DNA from: Paraburkholderia ginsengisoli NBRC 100965
Lineage (GTDB): Bacteria; Pseudomonadota; Gammaproteobacteria; Burkholderiales; Burkholderiaceae
Assembly (NCBI RefSeq): GCF_000739735.1
Contig: NZ_BBJF01000014.1
Span: forward strand, 124,001-188,000
Length of the DNA stretch: 64,000 nucleotides
Reading direction: 5' to 3'
This document shows, piece by piece, positions 8,614 to 17,682 of this stretch; within the stretch, counting starts at the first letter, position 1, and each line of letters opens with the position of its first letter. The position numbers were made by a program, and so were the translations under genes. The notes beneath the pieces are model-generated. The model saw only the letters and a list, made by a program, of their open reading frames with translations, had not been told where the DNA came from and did not search any database.

Positions 8614-10010
8614 GACTCTGGACCGAGCGTTCGCTGACCGCGCGCACCACGGCGCTGTTCGCGCTGATCGCATGCGTGGTGATCGGCACGCTCGGCGCGT
8701 ACTTTTATCACTCCGCCGAAGTGTCGCTGCAACGCCGCGCCGACGTCGTGCTGACCGGCCGCGTCGAGCATTTCAGCCGGATCGTGCATGACCTGTATTC
8801 GGTCAGTGAACTGAAGACGCGGCCGCTGCTGTTCGAAACCATGCTCGGCGCGGAGCAGGACGTGCTGCTGTTTCGCCGTCCCGGGGAAGCGCCGTTCGTC
8901 GACGTGAACCCCGCGAACGTCGCGGTGCCCGCGCTGCCGGCCGGCGCGGTGGACCGCGTGCCGAGTTTCGCCGACATTCACCAGACCCGCCTCGCCGACG
9001 GCGTGCCGGTTCATTGGGCGATCGCCACTGCGAGAGCGCGCGAGGACGGCGCGGAAGTCGAAGTGATCGCCGGGCACCCGATGACGCAGGAAGTACAGAT
9101 GCTCGCCGCGTACCGCAATCGCATCGTGCTCGCGACGCTGACCGGCATGCTGGCCGCGACGCTGCTCGCGTGGTACGTGCTGCGCCGCGCGTTGCGGCCG
9201 GTTCGCGCGATCGCCGCGCGTGCCGCGCAAATTAGTCCGGCGAGCCTGTCCGTGCGTCTCGACAGCGACGCCGCGCCGGTCGAATTGCGGCAGCTCACGC
9301 ACGCGTTCAACGCGATGCTCGACCGTCTCGCGGACGGCTATCAGCGCCTGTCACAGTTCTCCGCCGACCTCGCGCACGAAATTCGCACGCCGGTCGGCGC
9401 GCTGATCGGCCAGACCCAGGTGACGCTCGCCAAGCCGCGCGAGCCCGACGAATATCAGCAACTACTCGAATCGAATCTCGAAGAATTGAACCGCTTGAGC
9501 CATATCGCTGAGAACATTCTGTTCCTCGCGCATGCGGACCATGCGGCGCTGTCCATCGAACGCGAGCCGGTCGATCTGCACACGGAACTCGTCAGGATCG
9601 CTGATTATTTCGAAGGCCTCGCCGACGAACGCGGCATGCGCTTTGAAGTCGACGCGCAAGGCGTAGCGTCGGTCAATCCGCTGCTATGCCGACGCGCGAT
9701 CAACAATCTGGTGGTCAACGCGGTGCGCTACGGCGCGAGCGATACCGTCGTGCGTCTGTGTGGCGTACAGGACGAGTCGGGCGCAGCCGTGGTGGTCGAA
9801 AACGAGGGCGCGCCGATTCCCGCCGCGCAACTCGACCGGCTGTTCGATCGCTTCTATCGCGCGGATGCGGCGCGCAGTGCGTTCACCGAATCGAGCGGAT
9901 TGGGGCTCGCGATCGTCAAGGCAATCATGCATTTGCATGGCGGCACCGCGAGCGTCGCGTGTCCGACACCGGGCGTGGTGCGCTTCGAGTTGCGCTTTCC
10001 GCGCGTCTAA
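8610..10010 (+). CDS. Heavy-metal-type sensor histidine kinase
   Basis: A 466-residue membrane kinase: helix at about 12-35, a periplasmic sensor loop to about 165, a second helix (ATLTGMLAATLLAWYVL), then HAMP, a phospho-acceptor His in SADLAHEIRTPVGALIG, an N-box (NNLVVNAVRYG) and a G-box (SSGLGLAIVKA). It starts in the ATGA closing the regulator gene. It ends in a 4-base convergent overlap with the VOC gene. It is like the IrlS/CusS family; the stimulus is unknown, possibly metal or redox stress. Confidence 0.92.
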   Translation: MRLWTERSLTARTTALFALIACVVIGTLGAYFYHSAEVSLQRRADVVLTGRVEHFSRIVHDLYSVSELKTRPLLFETMLGAEQDVLLFRRPGEAPFVDVNPANVAVPALPAGAVDRVPSFADIHQTRLADGVPVHWAIATARAREDGAEVEVIAGHPMTQEVQMLAAYRNRIVLATLTGMLAATLLAWYVLRRALRPVRAIAARAAQISPASLSVRLDSDAAPVELRQLTHAFNAMLDRLADGYQRLSQFSADLAHEIRTPVGALIGQTQVTLAKPREPDEYQQLLESNLEELNRLSHIAENILFLAHADHAALSIEREPVDLHTELVRIADYFEGLADERGMRFEVDAQGVASVNPLLCRRAINNLVVNAVRYGASDTVVRLCGVQDESGAAVVVENEGAPIPAAQLDRLFDRFYRADAARSAFTESSGLGLAIVKAIMHLHGGTASVACPTPGVVRFELRFPRV

Positions 10011-10444
10011 TCGCCGGCCTGGCCAACGGCCGGCGCGGCGGGCGCGCCCAGCGTTTGCGGTTCGTGGCAACAGACGCACAGCTTGTTGCCGTCGGGATCG
10101 CGAAAGTAGGCGCCGTAATAGTTCGCGTGATACTGCGGACGCAAACCCGGCGGACCTTCGCACGCGCCGCCGTGAGCGAGCGCGGTGGCATGCGCCCGGT
10201 CGACGGTCGCGCGGTCGGCGGCGAGCAGCGCGATCATGTGGCCATTGCCGGCCACCGCGGGGCGCCCGTCATAGGGTTGGCCGATCAGGAACAGCGGACG
10301 CGGCGCGTCGGCGGCCATCCAGCCGGCCCAGCCCGGATCGTCGTCGCGGAACTTCAGTTGCAGTCCCAGCGGGTCCATTAGCGGCTGATAAAAAGCGAAA
10401 GCACGCTCGAAATCGGTAATGCCGACGAATACGTGGGACAGCAT
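10007..10444 (-). CDS. VOC/glyoxalase-fold protein
   Basis: A 145-residue vicinal-oxygen-chelate protein. It begins MLSHVFVGITDFERAFAFYQ, the usual first beta-alpha unit, and ends the second with YYGAYFRDPDGNKLCVCCHE. Metal-ligand candidates are His4, His69 (NGHM) and an acidic residue near the end. The substrate is unknown; relatives include lactoylglutathione lyase-like and resistance proteins. The tail overlaps the kinase gene by four bases on the opposite strand. Confidence 0.82.
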   Translation of the reverse strand: MLSHVFVGITDFERAFAFYQPLMDPLGLQLKFRDDDPGWAGWMAADAPRPLFLIGQPYDGRPAVAGNGHMIALLAADRATVDRAHATALAHGGACEGPPGLRPQYHANYYGAYFRDPDGNKLCVCCHEPQTLGAPAAPAVGQAGD

Positions 10445-10487
10445 CGTGTCGCTCCTCGTGGGCGCCGCCTGGAGGCGCGCTGTTCGA

Positions 10488-10829
10488 TCAGACCTTCTTC
10501 AGATACGCGGCCTTCAGCATGAAGCTGCCCGCGTCCATTTTGCAGTCCACTTCATGATCGCCGCCGACGAGCCGAATGCTCTTCACCCTGGTACCCATTT
10601 TCAGCGTAATCGACGAGCCTTTGACCTTCAGGTCCTTGATCAGGACGACGACGTCGCCATCGGCGAGCGGGTTGCCGTTGGCGTCCTTGACGATGCGCTC
10701 ATCGGCATCGTCGGTGGAGGCGGTCGCGTGGATCGGCCATTCATGCGCGCAATCCGGACACACGTAGTTGTCGCCTTCGGGGTAGGTGTTGTCCATCGCG
10801 CATTGCGGGCAGGCGGGGATCGTCGACAT
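10488..10829 (-). CDS. PhnA-like zinc-ribbon protein
   Basis: A 113-residue YjdM/PhnA family protein. The N-terminal zinc ribbon has two CxxC pairs (CPQCAMDN and CPDCAHEW), followed by an SH3-like domain (NPLADGDVVVLIKDLKVKG … KMDAGSFMLKAAYLKKV). Despite the historical name it is not required for phosphonate use in well-studied hosts, so no function is assigned. The ATG at 10829 gives the family length. Confidence 0.85.
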   Translation of the reverse strand: MSTIPACPQCAMDNTYPEGDNYVCPDCAHEWPIHATASTDDADERIVKDANGNPLADGDVVVLIKDLKVKGSSITLKMGTRVKSIRLVGGDHEVDCKMDAGSFMLKAAYLKKV

Positions 10830-11092
10830 GATTTTCTTTGCGGGCCGCCAGCGGCGGCGCGTGACTTCAGGGCCGGCGAGTATAGCGGACGCGCGCGGCC
10901 CGCACGCAGTCACGGCGCCGGATGCTGCGGCAGCGCAAAGGGGTCGCGCAGATTGCGTCATGCGTTGCGTCCGCCATCGAGCGGCGCGGCCTATACTCAA
11001 TTGATACCGAAACGATCTCGCCCGCTTCAGCGCGCTTTGTGATGGTTCGCTAAGCGCTTCCACGGTCCGCGTCCCACCTCAGGAGTCATGTC

Positions 11093-11395
11093 ATGGTCAA
11101 GCTCGCTCTGTACGTTCATCTCGAAGCCAAGCCCGGCAAGGAAAAGGAAGTCGAGGCGTTTCTGCTCGGCGGTCTGCCGCTCGTCGAACAGGAGCCGGCC
11201 ACGACCGCGTGGTTCGCTTTGAAGATGGGGCCGTCGACCTTCGGCATTTTCGATGCCTTTCCCGACGAAGCCGGCCGCGACGCGCATCTGAACGGCAAGG
11301 TGGCGGCTGCGTTGATGGCTCAGGCGGGCGAGTTGCTCGCGTCGCCGCCGAGCATCAACAAGGTGGATGTGCTGGCCGCGAAGCTGCCGGGCTGA
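11093..11395 (+). CDS. Small ABM-domain (quinol monooxygenase-like) protein
   Basis: A 100-residue antibiotic-biosynthesis-monooxygenase fold protein: MVKLALYVHLEAKPGKEKEV begins the ferredoxin-like barrel, and FGIFDAFPDEAGRDAHLNG is the typical middle. Such dimers handle quinols or reactive aromatics without a cofactor. AGGAG sits about 11 bases upstream of the ATG. It appears to be a single-gene unit, divergent from the PhnA-like gene across about 260 bases. Confidence 0.8.
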   Translation: MVKLALYVHLEAKPGKEKEVEAFLLGGLPLVEQEPATTAWFALKMGPSTFGIFDAFPDEAGRDAHLNGKVAAALMAQAGELLASPPSINKVDVLAAKLPG

Positions 11396-11451
11396 GGTGG
11401 GGCGTCGCGCGCTTTCTACTGCGCTAATGCAGCGCAGCGCAGCGCCGCCGC

Positions 11452-12957
11452 TCAACCACCCGCCGCATGCCTGGCCGGCTGATTCGCGTAGTGCGTGCGC
11501 TTTTCCTCGTACATCAACAGGTCCGCGCGCTGCACGCCCGATTCGAGCCGGTCGCCGCGCTCGCAGGTCGCCGCGCCCATTGAAAAGCTCAGCGGCGAGC
11601 CCGGATAGAACTGGTTGTTCATCTCCACCAGCTGACGGATCGCATCGACCATCGCCGCGCCGCCGCGCTCGTCGGTGTCCGGCATCAGGATCGCGAACTC
11701 ATCGCCGCCGATGCGCGCCGCGTGAAACGGCGGCTCCATCGCTTTCGCGAGCACTTCGCCCGCGCGCCGCAGCAGCGCGTCGCCGGCGGCGTGGCCGAGT
11801 TGATCGTTCACGCGTTTCAGGCCGTTCAGGTCGGCCATGATGATCGTCACCGGCCACGGTCCCTTGCGTTCGAGACGGTTCAGTTCGTCCACGTAGAACG
11901 AGCGGTTGCGCAGCTTGGTCAGCACGTCGTGCTTGCCGAGGAACTCCAGATAGGCTTCGGCCTTCTTGCGCGCAGTGATGTCCGTGAGCGCCACCAGCAC
12001 CAGATCCCAGTTCTGCTCGTGACCCGGCAGCACCGAGAACTGCAGGTGCACGTGCACCTCGCTGCCATCGAGCGAATAGTTGAGCACTTCGCGCTGCTGG
12101 AACAGCTTGCCGTCCCACAGATCAATCAACTGCTCGCGAAAGTGCGGGCGCATGTCGTCGCGGAACACGTCGGACAGATGCGCGAGCAGCGTTTTCTTGT
12201 CCTGCGCGGCGAACATGTCGAGCGTGTGCTGGTTCACGTCGAGCACGTGAATTTCCTGCATGCAGCGCTCGACGAACTCGGGATGCACATCCGTGAACAC
12301 GCGGAAATCGGCGATGCCGGCCGCGCGCGCATCGTCGAGCAGGCGTTTGACCGCGCTGAAATCCTCGACCCACAACGACACCGGCGAATGTTCGAACAGC
12401 CCGCGCACGTACTGTTCGGCGAGCGTCACACGACGCCGTGCGCCTTCGAGCTCGGTGATGTCCTCGACCGACACCAGCACGCGATCCCAGCGCGCCTCGT
12501 GGCCGGGCAGCACCGCGCCCTTGAGCAGCACGTCGAGCCGCCGGCCGCCGAGCGTGTAGTTGACGGTCTGGCTCGTGAACTGCGCGTGGCCTTCCCACAA
12601 CTGGCAAAGCTCTTCGAGGTGCGTCTTGAGCATGTCGTCGCGGAACACCGACGCGAGATTGCCGGTCAGCGCGGCGAAATCGGCGGCCTCGAATTGCGCG
12701 AGCGTCTTGCGGTTGACCTTGATCACGCGGATGCTATGCGCGCATTCGGCGACCCGGCGCGGGTCGTCGGCGAAATGCGCACGCAGATCGGTCACGCCTT
12801 CGGTCCGCCACGCATCGAACAGCGCGCGCACGCCGCTGAAGTCTTCGAGCCACAGCGAGACGGGCGCGAGCTCGAACATCTCGGAGTCGTCCCCGGAAGG
12901 CGCTTCCTGCGGGACAACATGAACGGGCGCGGAGCCGCGCGGGAGAATATCGAGCAT
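11452..12957 (-). CDS. Tandem-PAS diguanylate cyclase
   Basis: A 501-residue GGDEF protein. Two clearly duplicated PAS units occupy about residues 25-165 and 185-325; both open with a PVSLWxEDFS block and end in a VLPGHE…D.VLV…DIT block. The GGDEF domain is at about 335-495 with an intact RIGGDEF active site, so it should make cyclic di-GMP. The RxxD inhibitory site expected a few residues before GGDEF is not seen (PPFHAARIGGDEF), so product inhibition may be lost. No membrane helix is seen, so sensing is probably cytoplasmic. It appears monocistronic. Confidence 0.9.
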   Translation of the reverse strand: MLDILPRGSAPVHVVPQEAPSGDDSEMFELAPVSLWLEDFSGVRALFDAWRTEGVTDLRAHFADDPRRVAECAHSIRVIKVNRKTLAQFEAADFAALTGNLASVFRDDMLKTHLEELCQLWEGHAQFTSQTVNYTLGGRRLDVLLKGAVLPGHEARWDRVLVSVEDITELEGARRRVTLAEQYVRGLFEHSPVSLWVEDFSAVKRLLDDARAAGIADFRVFTDVHPEFVERCMQEIHVLDVNQHTLDMFAAQDKKTLLAHLSDVFRDDMRPHFREQLIDLWDGKLFQQREVLNYSLDGSEVHVHLQFSVLPGHEQNWDLVLVALTDITARKKAEAYLEFLGKHDVLTKLRNRSFYVDELNRLERKGPWPVTIIMADLNGLKRVNDQLGHAAGDALLRRAGEVLAKAMEPPFHAARIGGDEFAILMPDTDERGGAAMVDAIRQLVEMNNQFYPGSPLSFSMGAATCERGDRLESGVQRADLLMYEEKRTHYANQPARHAAGG

Positions 12958-13252
12958 GAGGGTCTCGGGATCGAAGGTGCGGCTATTTTAAGGCGCGTTC
13001 GGCATCGGCTGAAAAGAAAGGCGGGCGGCGCAGCGTATCGCGCAACGCTATTCAACAGGTTAACGGCGATGCGACGCGGGACTTGAGACGCGGCGTGCGA
13101 GCGCTGCGAGGTGGGGGGGCGCGTAGGAGTGCAGAGCCGCGGAAACACGCATGAGCGCGTGCGAGGCGCTGCCCGCAGCAGGTATTTAACGGCCTTGCTA
13201 CACTCGACGGCCAAGGATTTCCTCCACCCACGCCGTCAACCAGAACGCCTTC

Positions 13253-14185
13253 ATGAAGCCATCCCTGCTGGTGCTGATCCACCTGAACGACGCGAGCCGC
13301 GCGAGCATCGAGGCCGCCTTCGACGTCCTCTACGCGCCCGACACCCCGCAGCGCGACGCCGCGATCGCCGCGCACGGCGAGACGATCCGCGCGGTGCTGA
13401 CCAACGGCACGACCGGCCTGAGCGCCGCGGAAATCGACCGGATGCCGCAACTCGAACTGGTTAGCGCGCTCGGCGCCGGCTACGAAAACCTGGCCGTCGA
13501 CCACGCCCGCGCGCGCGGCATCGTGCTCGTCAATGGGGCGGGCACCAACGATCATTGCGTGGCCGATCATGCGTTCGCGTTGCTGCTCGCGGTCGTACGC
13601 GACGTGCCGCAACTCGATCGGGCCACGCGCGAAGGCGTCTGGCGCGATACGCTGCCGCTGCAACCGAACGTGTCGCACAAGCGTTTGGGGATCGTCGGGC
13701 TCGGCAATATCGGCGAGAAGGTCGCGCGGCGCGGCGCGGGCTTCGACATGGAGATCGGCTATCACAACCGTAAGCCGCGTGAAGGCTCACCGCTGCGTTA
13801 CTTCGACAGCGTGCAGGCGCTCGCGCGGTGGTGCGATTTTCTGGTCGTGGCGACGCCGGGCGGGGCGGGCACGCGTCACCTGATCGACGCGAGCGTGCTG
13901 GAGGCGCTTGGTGCACGGGGTTTCGTCGTCAACGTGTCGCGCGGCAGTGTACTGGACACCGCCGCGTTGGCGCGGGCACTGAGCGCAGGGACGATCGCCG
14001 GCGCCGCGCTCGATGTCTACGAAAGCGAGCCGTACCCGCCCGAGGCGTTGCTGGCGTTGCGCAACGTGGTGCTGACGCCGCATGTGGGCGGCCGCTCGCC
14101 GGAAGCGATCACGGCCTCCGTCGACAACTTCCTGAGCAACGCGAAGCGGCATTTCGCGGGCGAGCCGGTATTGACGCCGATCTGA
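13253..14185 (+). CDS. D-isomer-specific 2-hydroxyacid dehydrogenase
   Basis: A 310-residue NAD(P)-dependent hydroxyacid dehydrogenase. Dinucleotide motif GLGNIG (about residues 147-152). Catalytic residues sit in the usual places: Arg of NVSRGSVLD, Glu of YESEPYPP, His of LTPHVGG. It resembles hydroxypyruvate/glyoxylate reductases. It lies just outside the sulfonate island, convergent with the GntR gene, so a role on sulfolactate/sulfopyruvate is possible but unsupported. Confidence 0.88.
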   Translation: MKPSLLVLIHLNDASRASIEAAFDVLYAPDTPQRDAAIAAHGETIRAVLTNGTTGLSAAEIDRMPQLELVSALGAGYENLAVDHARARGIVLVNGAGTNDHCVADHAFALLLAVVRDVPQLDRATREGVWRDTLPLQPNVSHKRLGIVGLGNIGEKVARRGAGFDMEIGYHNRKPREGSPLRYFDSVQALARWCDFLVVATPGGAGTRHLIDASVLEALGARGFVVNVSRGSVLDTAALARALSAGTIAGAALDVYESEPYPPEALLALRNVVLTPHVGGRSPEAITASVDNFLSNAKRHFAGEPVLTPI

Positions 14186-14215
14186 AGCGAAGAGTGGGGG
14201 TGAGTCACCCGCCGC

Positions 14216-14974
14216 CTACTTCTCCTCGTCGCGCCCCGGCCGCGCGCCGATGTACTCGTACTCATCGGTATTGAGCCGCGACACCCGCAACTCGACCGCG
14301 CTGCGATGATACGAATAGGCAATACGCCGGATCTCCAGCAACGGCGCGCCGACCTCGACACCCAACTGCGCGCTCTCGATCTCGTTCGCCAGCGCGACGC
14401 TCACGCGTTCGTCGGTCTCGACCACATTGATGCCGAACACGTCCTGATAGAAGTTGTACAGCGTGTTCGGCCGGTTGCGCAGCTTCGCCTCGGTGAGAGC
14501 GGGAAACTGGGCTTCCGGCACGGTGATGTGTTCGATTAGCACCGTCTTGCCATGCAGCGCGAGGCCGTTGACGAACTGGAACACGCGCGCGCCGGTCTCG
14601 ATGCCGAGCATCGCCGCGACCTCGCGCGATGCGCGCGCCTTTTTGAAATCGATCAGCGTGACGACCGGATAGGCCTTGTCGCCGTCGCGCCGCACAACGC
14701 GGAAGAAGCGGAAGAAATGCCGGTCGCGCTGGTGCATCGACACGAAGGTGCCGAGGCCCTGATGACGGATCAGGATGTTCTCCGCGCAGAGCTCGTCGAT
14801 CGCTTTGCGCAGCGTGCCGATCGACACGCCGAAGCGCTCGGCGAGCCGCTTCTCCGAAGGAATGCATTCGCCGCCTTTCCATTCGCCGGCCGAGAGCGCG
14901 GCGAGAATCGCGCTCTTGACTTCCTTGTACCGCGTACCGCCCAGCGCGGGCGGATTGATGGCGAGCGTGCTCAT
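14216..14974 (-). CDS. GntR-family regulator with UTRA domain (HutC type)
   Basis: A 252-residue regulator: GntR winged helix at about 15-80 (IPSEKRLAERFGVSIGTLRK) and a UTRA effector domain at about 100-245. A palindrome-containing operator-like site lies in its upstream region at 15051-15070. Very similar sequences lie beside the ABC importer gene (23943-23962) and on the suyAB promoter (24114-24133). I infer that it autoregulates and controls the frd-like operon, the importer and suyAB. A carboxylate or sulfonate ligand is likely. SuyR-like regulators are known in sulfolactate clusters, but identity with them is not claimed. Confidence 0.88.
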   Translation of the reverse strand: MSTLAINPPALGGTRYKEVKSAILAALSAGEWKGGECIPSEKRLAERFGVSIGTLRKAIDELCAENILIRHQGLGTFVSMHQRDRHFFRFFRVVRRDGDKAYPVVTLIDFKKARASREVAAMLGIETGARVFQFVNGLALHGKTVLIEHITVPEAQFPALTEAKLRNRPNTLYNFYQDVFGINVVETDERVSVALANEIESAQLGVEVGAPLLEIRRIAYSYHRSAVELRVSRLNTDEYEYIGARPGRDEEK

Positions 14975-15050
14975 GAAAACCCTCTGAAATGCGCGAGTCG
15001 CACGACGCCGCTCGCTAAGGTTGGACCCGCCCTGATTTTAAACGACAAAT

Positions 15051-15070
15051 TCATCTAGTCCATCTAGATG
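15051..15070 (-). promoter_or_regulatory. Putative GntR operator between gntR and the frd-like operon
   Basis: On the minus strand this reads CATCTAGATGGACTAGATGA. It matches 16 of 20 bases of 24114-24133 (CATATAGATGACCTAGTTGA). It contains the perfect 10-bp palindrome CATCTAGATG at 15061-15070 plus a second CTAGATGA half. It sits 77 bases upstream of gntR and about 190 upstream of the first frd-like gene, as expected for control of both directions. Confidence 0.6.
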
Positions 15071-15262
15071 AGATAGATTCTGTCGGCTCGTCGCGACAGG
15101 GTTTGGGACACCTGCATCGACCCCTCGCGCATGCGCAAGAATCCCTTGTCCTCAAGCCAAGAATTACTGGCTTTTCACGCACCCGCACGCGGCGCTAACC
15201 TGACGTTCAGCAGTCAGTCCCCACCGAACCACAGAATCATCGAACCAGCGGGCCATCACCCT

Positions 15263-15997
15263 ATGCAGCCATCCGTCAGCGACATGCTGAGCGTGCGCGT
15301 CTGGCGCGGGGCCGAAGACGGCGCCTTCGAGCCGTTCGAGGTGCCGCGCCGCGCGAGCCAGACCGTGCTGGACGTCGTCACGCACATTCAACGCAGTATC
15401 GACGCCACGCTGTCCTACCGTTTCGCGTGCCGGGTCGGCATGTGCGGTTCCTGCGCGATGACCGTCAACGGCCGCGCGCGCTGGACCTGCCGCACGCACG
15501 TCGCGCAAGTGCTGCGGCGTCCCGGCGAGGTCCTCGAAATCGCGCCGCTGAACCACCTGCCGATCGTCAAGGATCTGGCCGTGGACATGACCCAGTTCTT
15601 CGATAAATGGCGCGACGCGAAGGGCTTCTTCGCGGGCAATCGCGACCGTGGCGCGCCGCTCGAACAGATCGATCCCGCGTCGCCCGAACGACGGGCGGCG
15701 GATGCGGGCATCGAGTGCATCGGCTGTGGCGTGTGCTATGCGAGTTGCGACGTGGTCGGCTGGAAACCGGATTACCTCGGGCCGGCCGCGCTGAATCGCG
15801 CATGGACGCTCGTCAACGACGTGCGCGACGTGCAGCAGCGCGCTCGCCAGGACGCGGTGGCCACCGACGCCGGCTGCCACTCGTGCCATACCCTCGGCTC
15901 GTGCACGGAACGCTGCCCGAAAGCGCTCGCGCCGACCGCGAGCATCGCGGGCCTCAAACGCGCAGCGCGTGCACAACCCAAAGGCGGCACGCGATGA
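15263..15997 (+). CDS. Fumarate-reductase/succinate-dehydrogenase-like iron-sulfur subunit
   Basis: A 244-residue FrdB/SdhB homologue carrying three iron-sulfur clusters. The N-terminal [2Fe-2S] loop is CRVGMCGSC with a fourth Cys in WTCRTH. The C-terminal half has a [4Fe-4S] motif (CIGCGVCYASC, with Asp where Pro is usual after the last Cys) and a [3Fe-4S]-like motif (CHTLGSCTERCP). An extra Cys stands just before the last motif. It carries electrons from the flavoprotein gene at 18341 to the membrane anchors. The ATG at 15263 is chosen on family length; the ribosome site is weak and 15284 is an alternative. The stop overlaps the next start (ATGA). Confidence 0.88.
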   Translation: MQPSVSDMLSVRVWRGAEDGAFEPFEVPRRASQTVLDVVTHIQRSIDATLSYRFACRVGMCGSCAMTVNGRARWTCRTHVAQVLRRPGEVLEIAPLNHLPIVKDLAVDMTQFFDKWRDAKGFFAGNRDRGAPLEQIDPASPERRAADAGIECIGCGVCYASCDVVGWKPDYLGPAALNRAWTLVNDVRDVQQRARQDAVATDAGCHSCHTLGSCTERCPKALAPTASIAGLKRAARAQPKGGTR

Positions 15998-16338
15998 AGC
16001 GGACCTTCGACGCGTGGTGGCTGCAACGCCTGTCCGCGATGGTGCTGACGCTGTGCGTCGCGATTCATCTGGCGACCATGATCTGGGTCGTGCATGGCGG
16101 CCTGCGCGCGGTGGATGTGATCGCGCGTCTGCACGGCAATCTCGCGTGGGGGCTGTTTTATTCGGTCTTCGTGATCGCGGCGGCGCTGCACGTGCCGGTG
16201 GGCCTGCGCCGTATCGCCGACGAATGGCTGAACTGGCGCGGCGCCTGGGCCGCGCGCGCAAGCATGTTGATCGGCGCGGGGCTCGCACTGGCAGGTTTGC
16301 GCGCGGTATATGGATTGATCGCGGGGGTAGCGGTATGA
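15994..16338 (+). CDS. Membrane anchor subunit of the frd-like complex (first)
   Basis: A 114-residue protein with three predicted membrane helices (about 12-32, 48-68, 87-107), the size and topology of SdhC/FrdC/D anchors. His residues inside or beside helices (AIHLATMIW, ALHVPVG) could bind haem b. Start and stop both lie in ATGA overlaps with the neighbouring genes, so all three are translated together. It is recognised by context and topology rather than a strong sequence signature. Confidence 0.78.
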   Translation: MKRTFDAWWLQRLSAMVLTLCVAIHLATMIWVVHGGLRAVDVIARLHGNLAWGLFYSVFVIAAALHVPVGLRRIADEWLNWRGAWAARASMLIGAGLALAGLRAVYGLIAGVAV

Positions 16339-16742
16339 ACTCCACCATCCGTACCACGCCAGCCGCTCGTGCGCGCGCCGCAACGCCGGGCCGCAAGCTC
16401 GACTTCCGCGCGCGCAACCATCCGGCGTGGTGGGCGTTTCTCGTGCATCGGCTGTCCGGGCTCGCACTGGCGTTTTTTCTTCCCGCGCATTTCTGGGCGC
16501 TCGGCACTGCTCTGAACGGCGCCGCGCGTTTCGAATCGTTCCTCGCCGTCACGCGTTCGCCGGGTTTCGTGTTCGCCGAGTGGGGGCTCGTCACGCTGCT
16601 CGCCGCGCATCTGATCGGCGGCGTGCGCCTGTTGCTGATCGAGTTCCGGCCGTGGAGCGGCTTGCGCAAGGACCTGATCGCGCTGACGGCGGGCGGGGCG
16701 TTCGTGATCGGGATGGCGTTTGCGCTTTCACTGACCTTGTGA
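16335..16742 (+). CDS. Membrane anchor subunit of the frd-like complex (second, SdhC-like)
   Basis: A 135-residue protein with a basic N-terminal tail and three helices. The HRLSGLALAFFLPAHFW segment matches the SdhC signature (HR.SG), and AAHLIGGVRLLLIE resembles the haem-ligand helix. With its overlapping partner it should anchor the complex and pass electrons to or from quinone. It ends 22 bases before the hydratase alpha gene. Confidence 0.8.
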   Translation: MNSTIRTTPAARARAATPGRKLDFRARNHPAWWAFLVHRLSGLALAFFLPAHFWALGTALNGAARFESFLAVTRSPGFVFAEWGLVTLLAAHLIGGVRLLLIEFRPWSGLRKDLIALTAGGAFVIGMAFALSLTL

Positions 16743-16764
16743 ACGCGCGTTCAAAGAGGCCTCA

Positions 16765-17682
16765 ATGGAAACGACCATGATGGAAACGACAGCACACACG
16801 GCGGACTTCACCGTCGACTACGGGTTGATCGAGGAGATCGCGAGCACGTTGTATATCCGCTCGCTGAAACAGCTGCCGCCGGACGTGAAGGAAGGCATCG
16901 CGAAGCTGGAGGCGGCGGAGCGCAACGACACCGCGCGCCGCGTGCTCGGCACGATGCGCCAGAACATCGTGGTGGCCGAGCAGGCCGACAACTTGCTGTG
17001 CCAGGACACCGGCCTGCCGATCTACAACGTGACGCTCGGCGAGGGCGTGCACTTCGACGGCCTGCGTCTGAAGGCGGCGATCCGCAGCGGTTGCGCGCGC
17101 GCGACGCGCGAGCATCCATTGCGCTCGTCGGTCGTGCATCCGCTCACGCGCCATAACGAGCAGAATTCGTGCGGTGCGGAAGTGCCGGTGATCCACGTCG
17201 ATTTCGACGCGACGCCGCGGACGCTGTCGATCGAAATGATCCCGAAGGGCAGCGGCTCGGAGAACAACTCGTTTCTGCGTATGGCGATTCCCGCCGAAGG
17301 CGTGGACGCGATCCGGCGCTTCGTGATCGACTGCGTGGTCGAGGCCGGCGGCAAGACCTGTCCGCCGACGATCGTGGGCGTGGGCGTCGGCGGCACGTCG
17401 GACCTGTGCGTGGCGCTCGCCAAGCGGGCGGCCACGCGGCCGCTCGGCACGCACTGCGCCGACGAACATGGCGCGGCGCTGGAGCGGCAGATGTCGGAAG
17501 CGGTCAATCAACTGGGCGTCGGGCCGCAGGGCCTCGGCGGCGATGCAACCGCGTTCGCGGTGCATGTCGAACTGGCGGCGACGCACATCACGATGAACCC
17601 GGTCGCGGTGAACATGCAGTGTCATTCGGCGCGCCGCGCGCGCGCTACGTTGAGCGCCCGGGGAGTCGAGTATGGCTATTGA
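16765..17682 (+). CDS. Class I fumarase/tartrate dehydratase-like alpha subunit
   Basis: A 305-residue iron-sulfur hydro-lyase alpha subunit (TtdA/FumA N-terminal domain). The three cluster Cys candidates are in CQDTGLP (about 79), NSCGAEVP (about 133) and KTCPPTIVGVGVGG (about 195). GAGG lies just before the ATG at 16765. It overlaps the beta subunit by 11 bases. Two-subunit members act on fumarate, tartrate or related unsaturated diacids. Placement between anchor and flavoprotein genes of a dehydrogenase suggests it hydrates that enzyme's unsaturated product. Confidence 0.9.
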   Translation: METTMMETTAHTADFTVDYGLIEEIASTLYIRSLKQLPPDVKEGIAKLEAAERNDTARRVLGTMRQNIVVAEQADNLLCQDTGLPIYNVTLGEGVHFDGLRLKAAIRSGCARATREHPLRSSVVHPLTRHNEQNSCGAEVPVIHVDFDATPRTLSIEMIPKGSGSENNSFLRMAIPAEGVDAIRRFVIDCVVEAGGKTCPPTIVGVGVGGTSDLCVALAKRAATRPLGTHCADEHGAALERQMSEAVNQLGVGPQGLGGDATAFAVHVELAATHITMNPVAVNMQCHSARRARATLSARGVEYGY

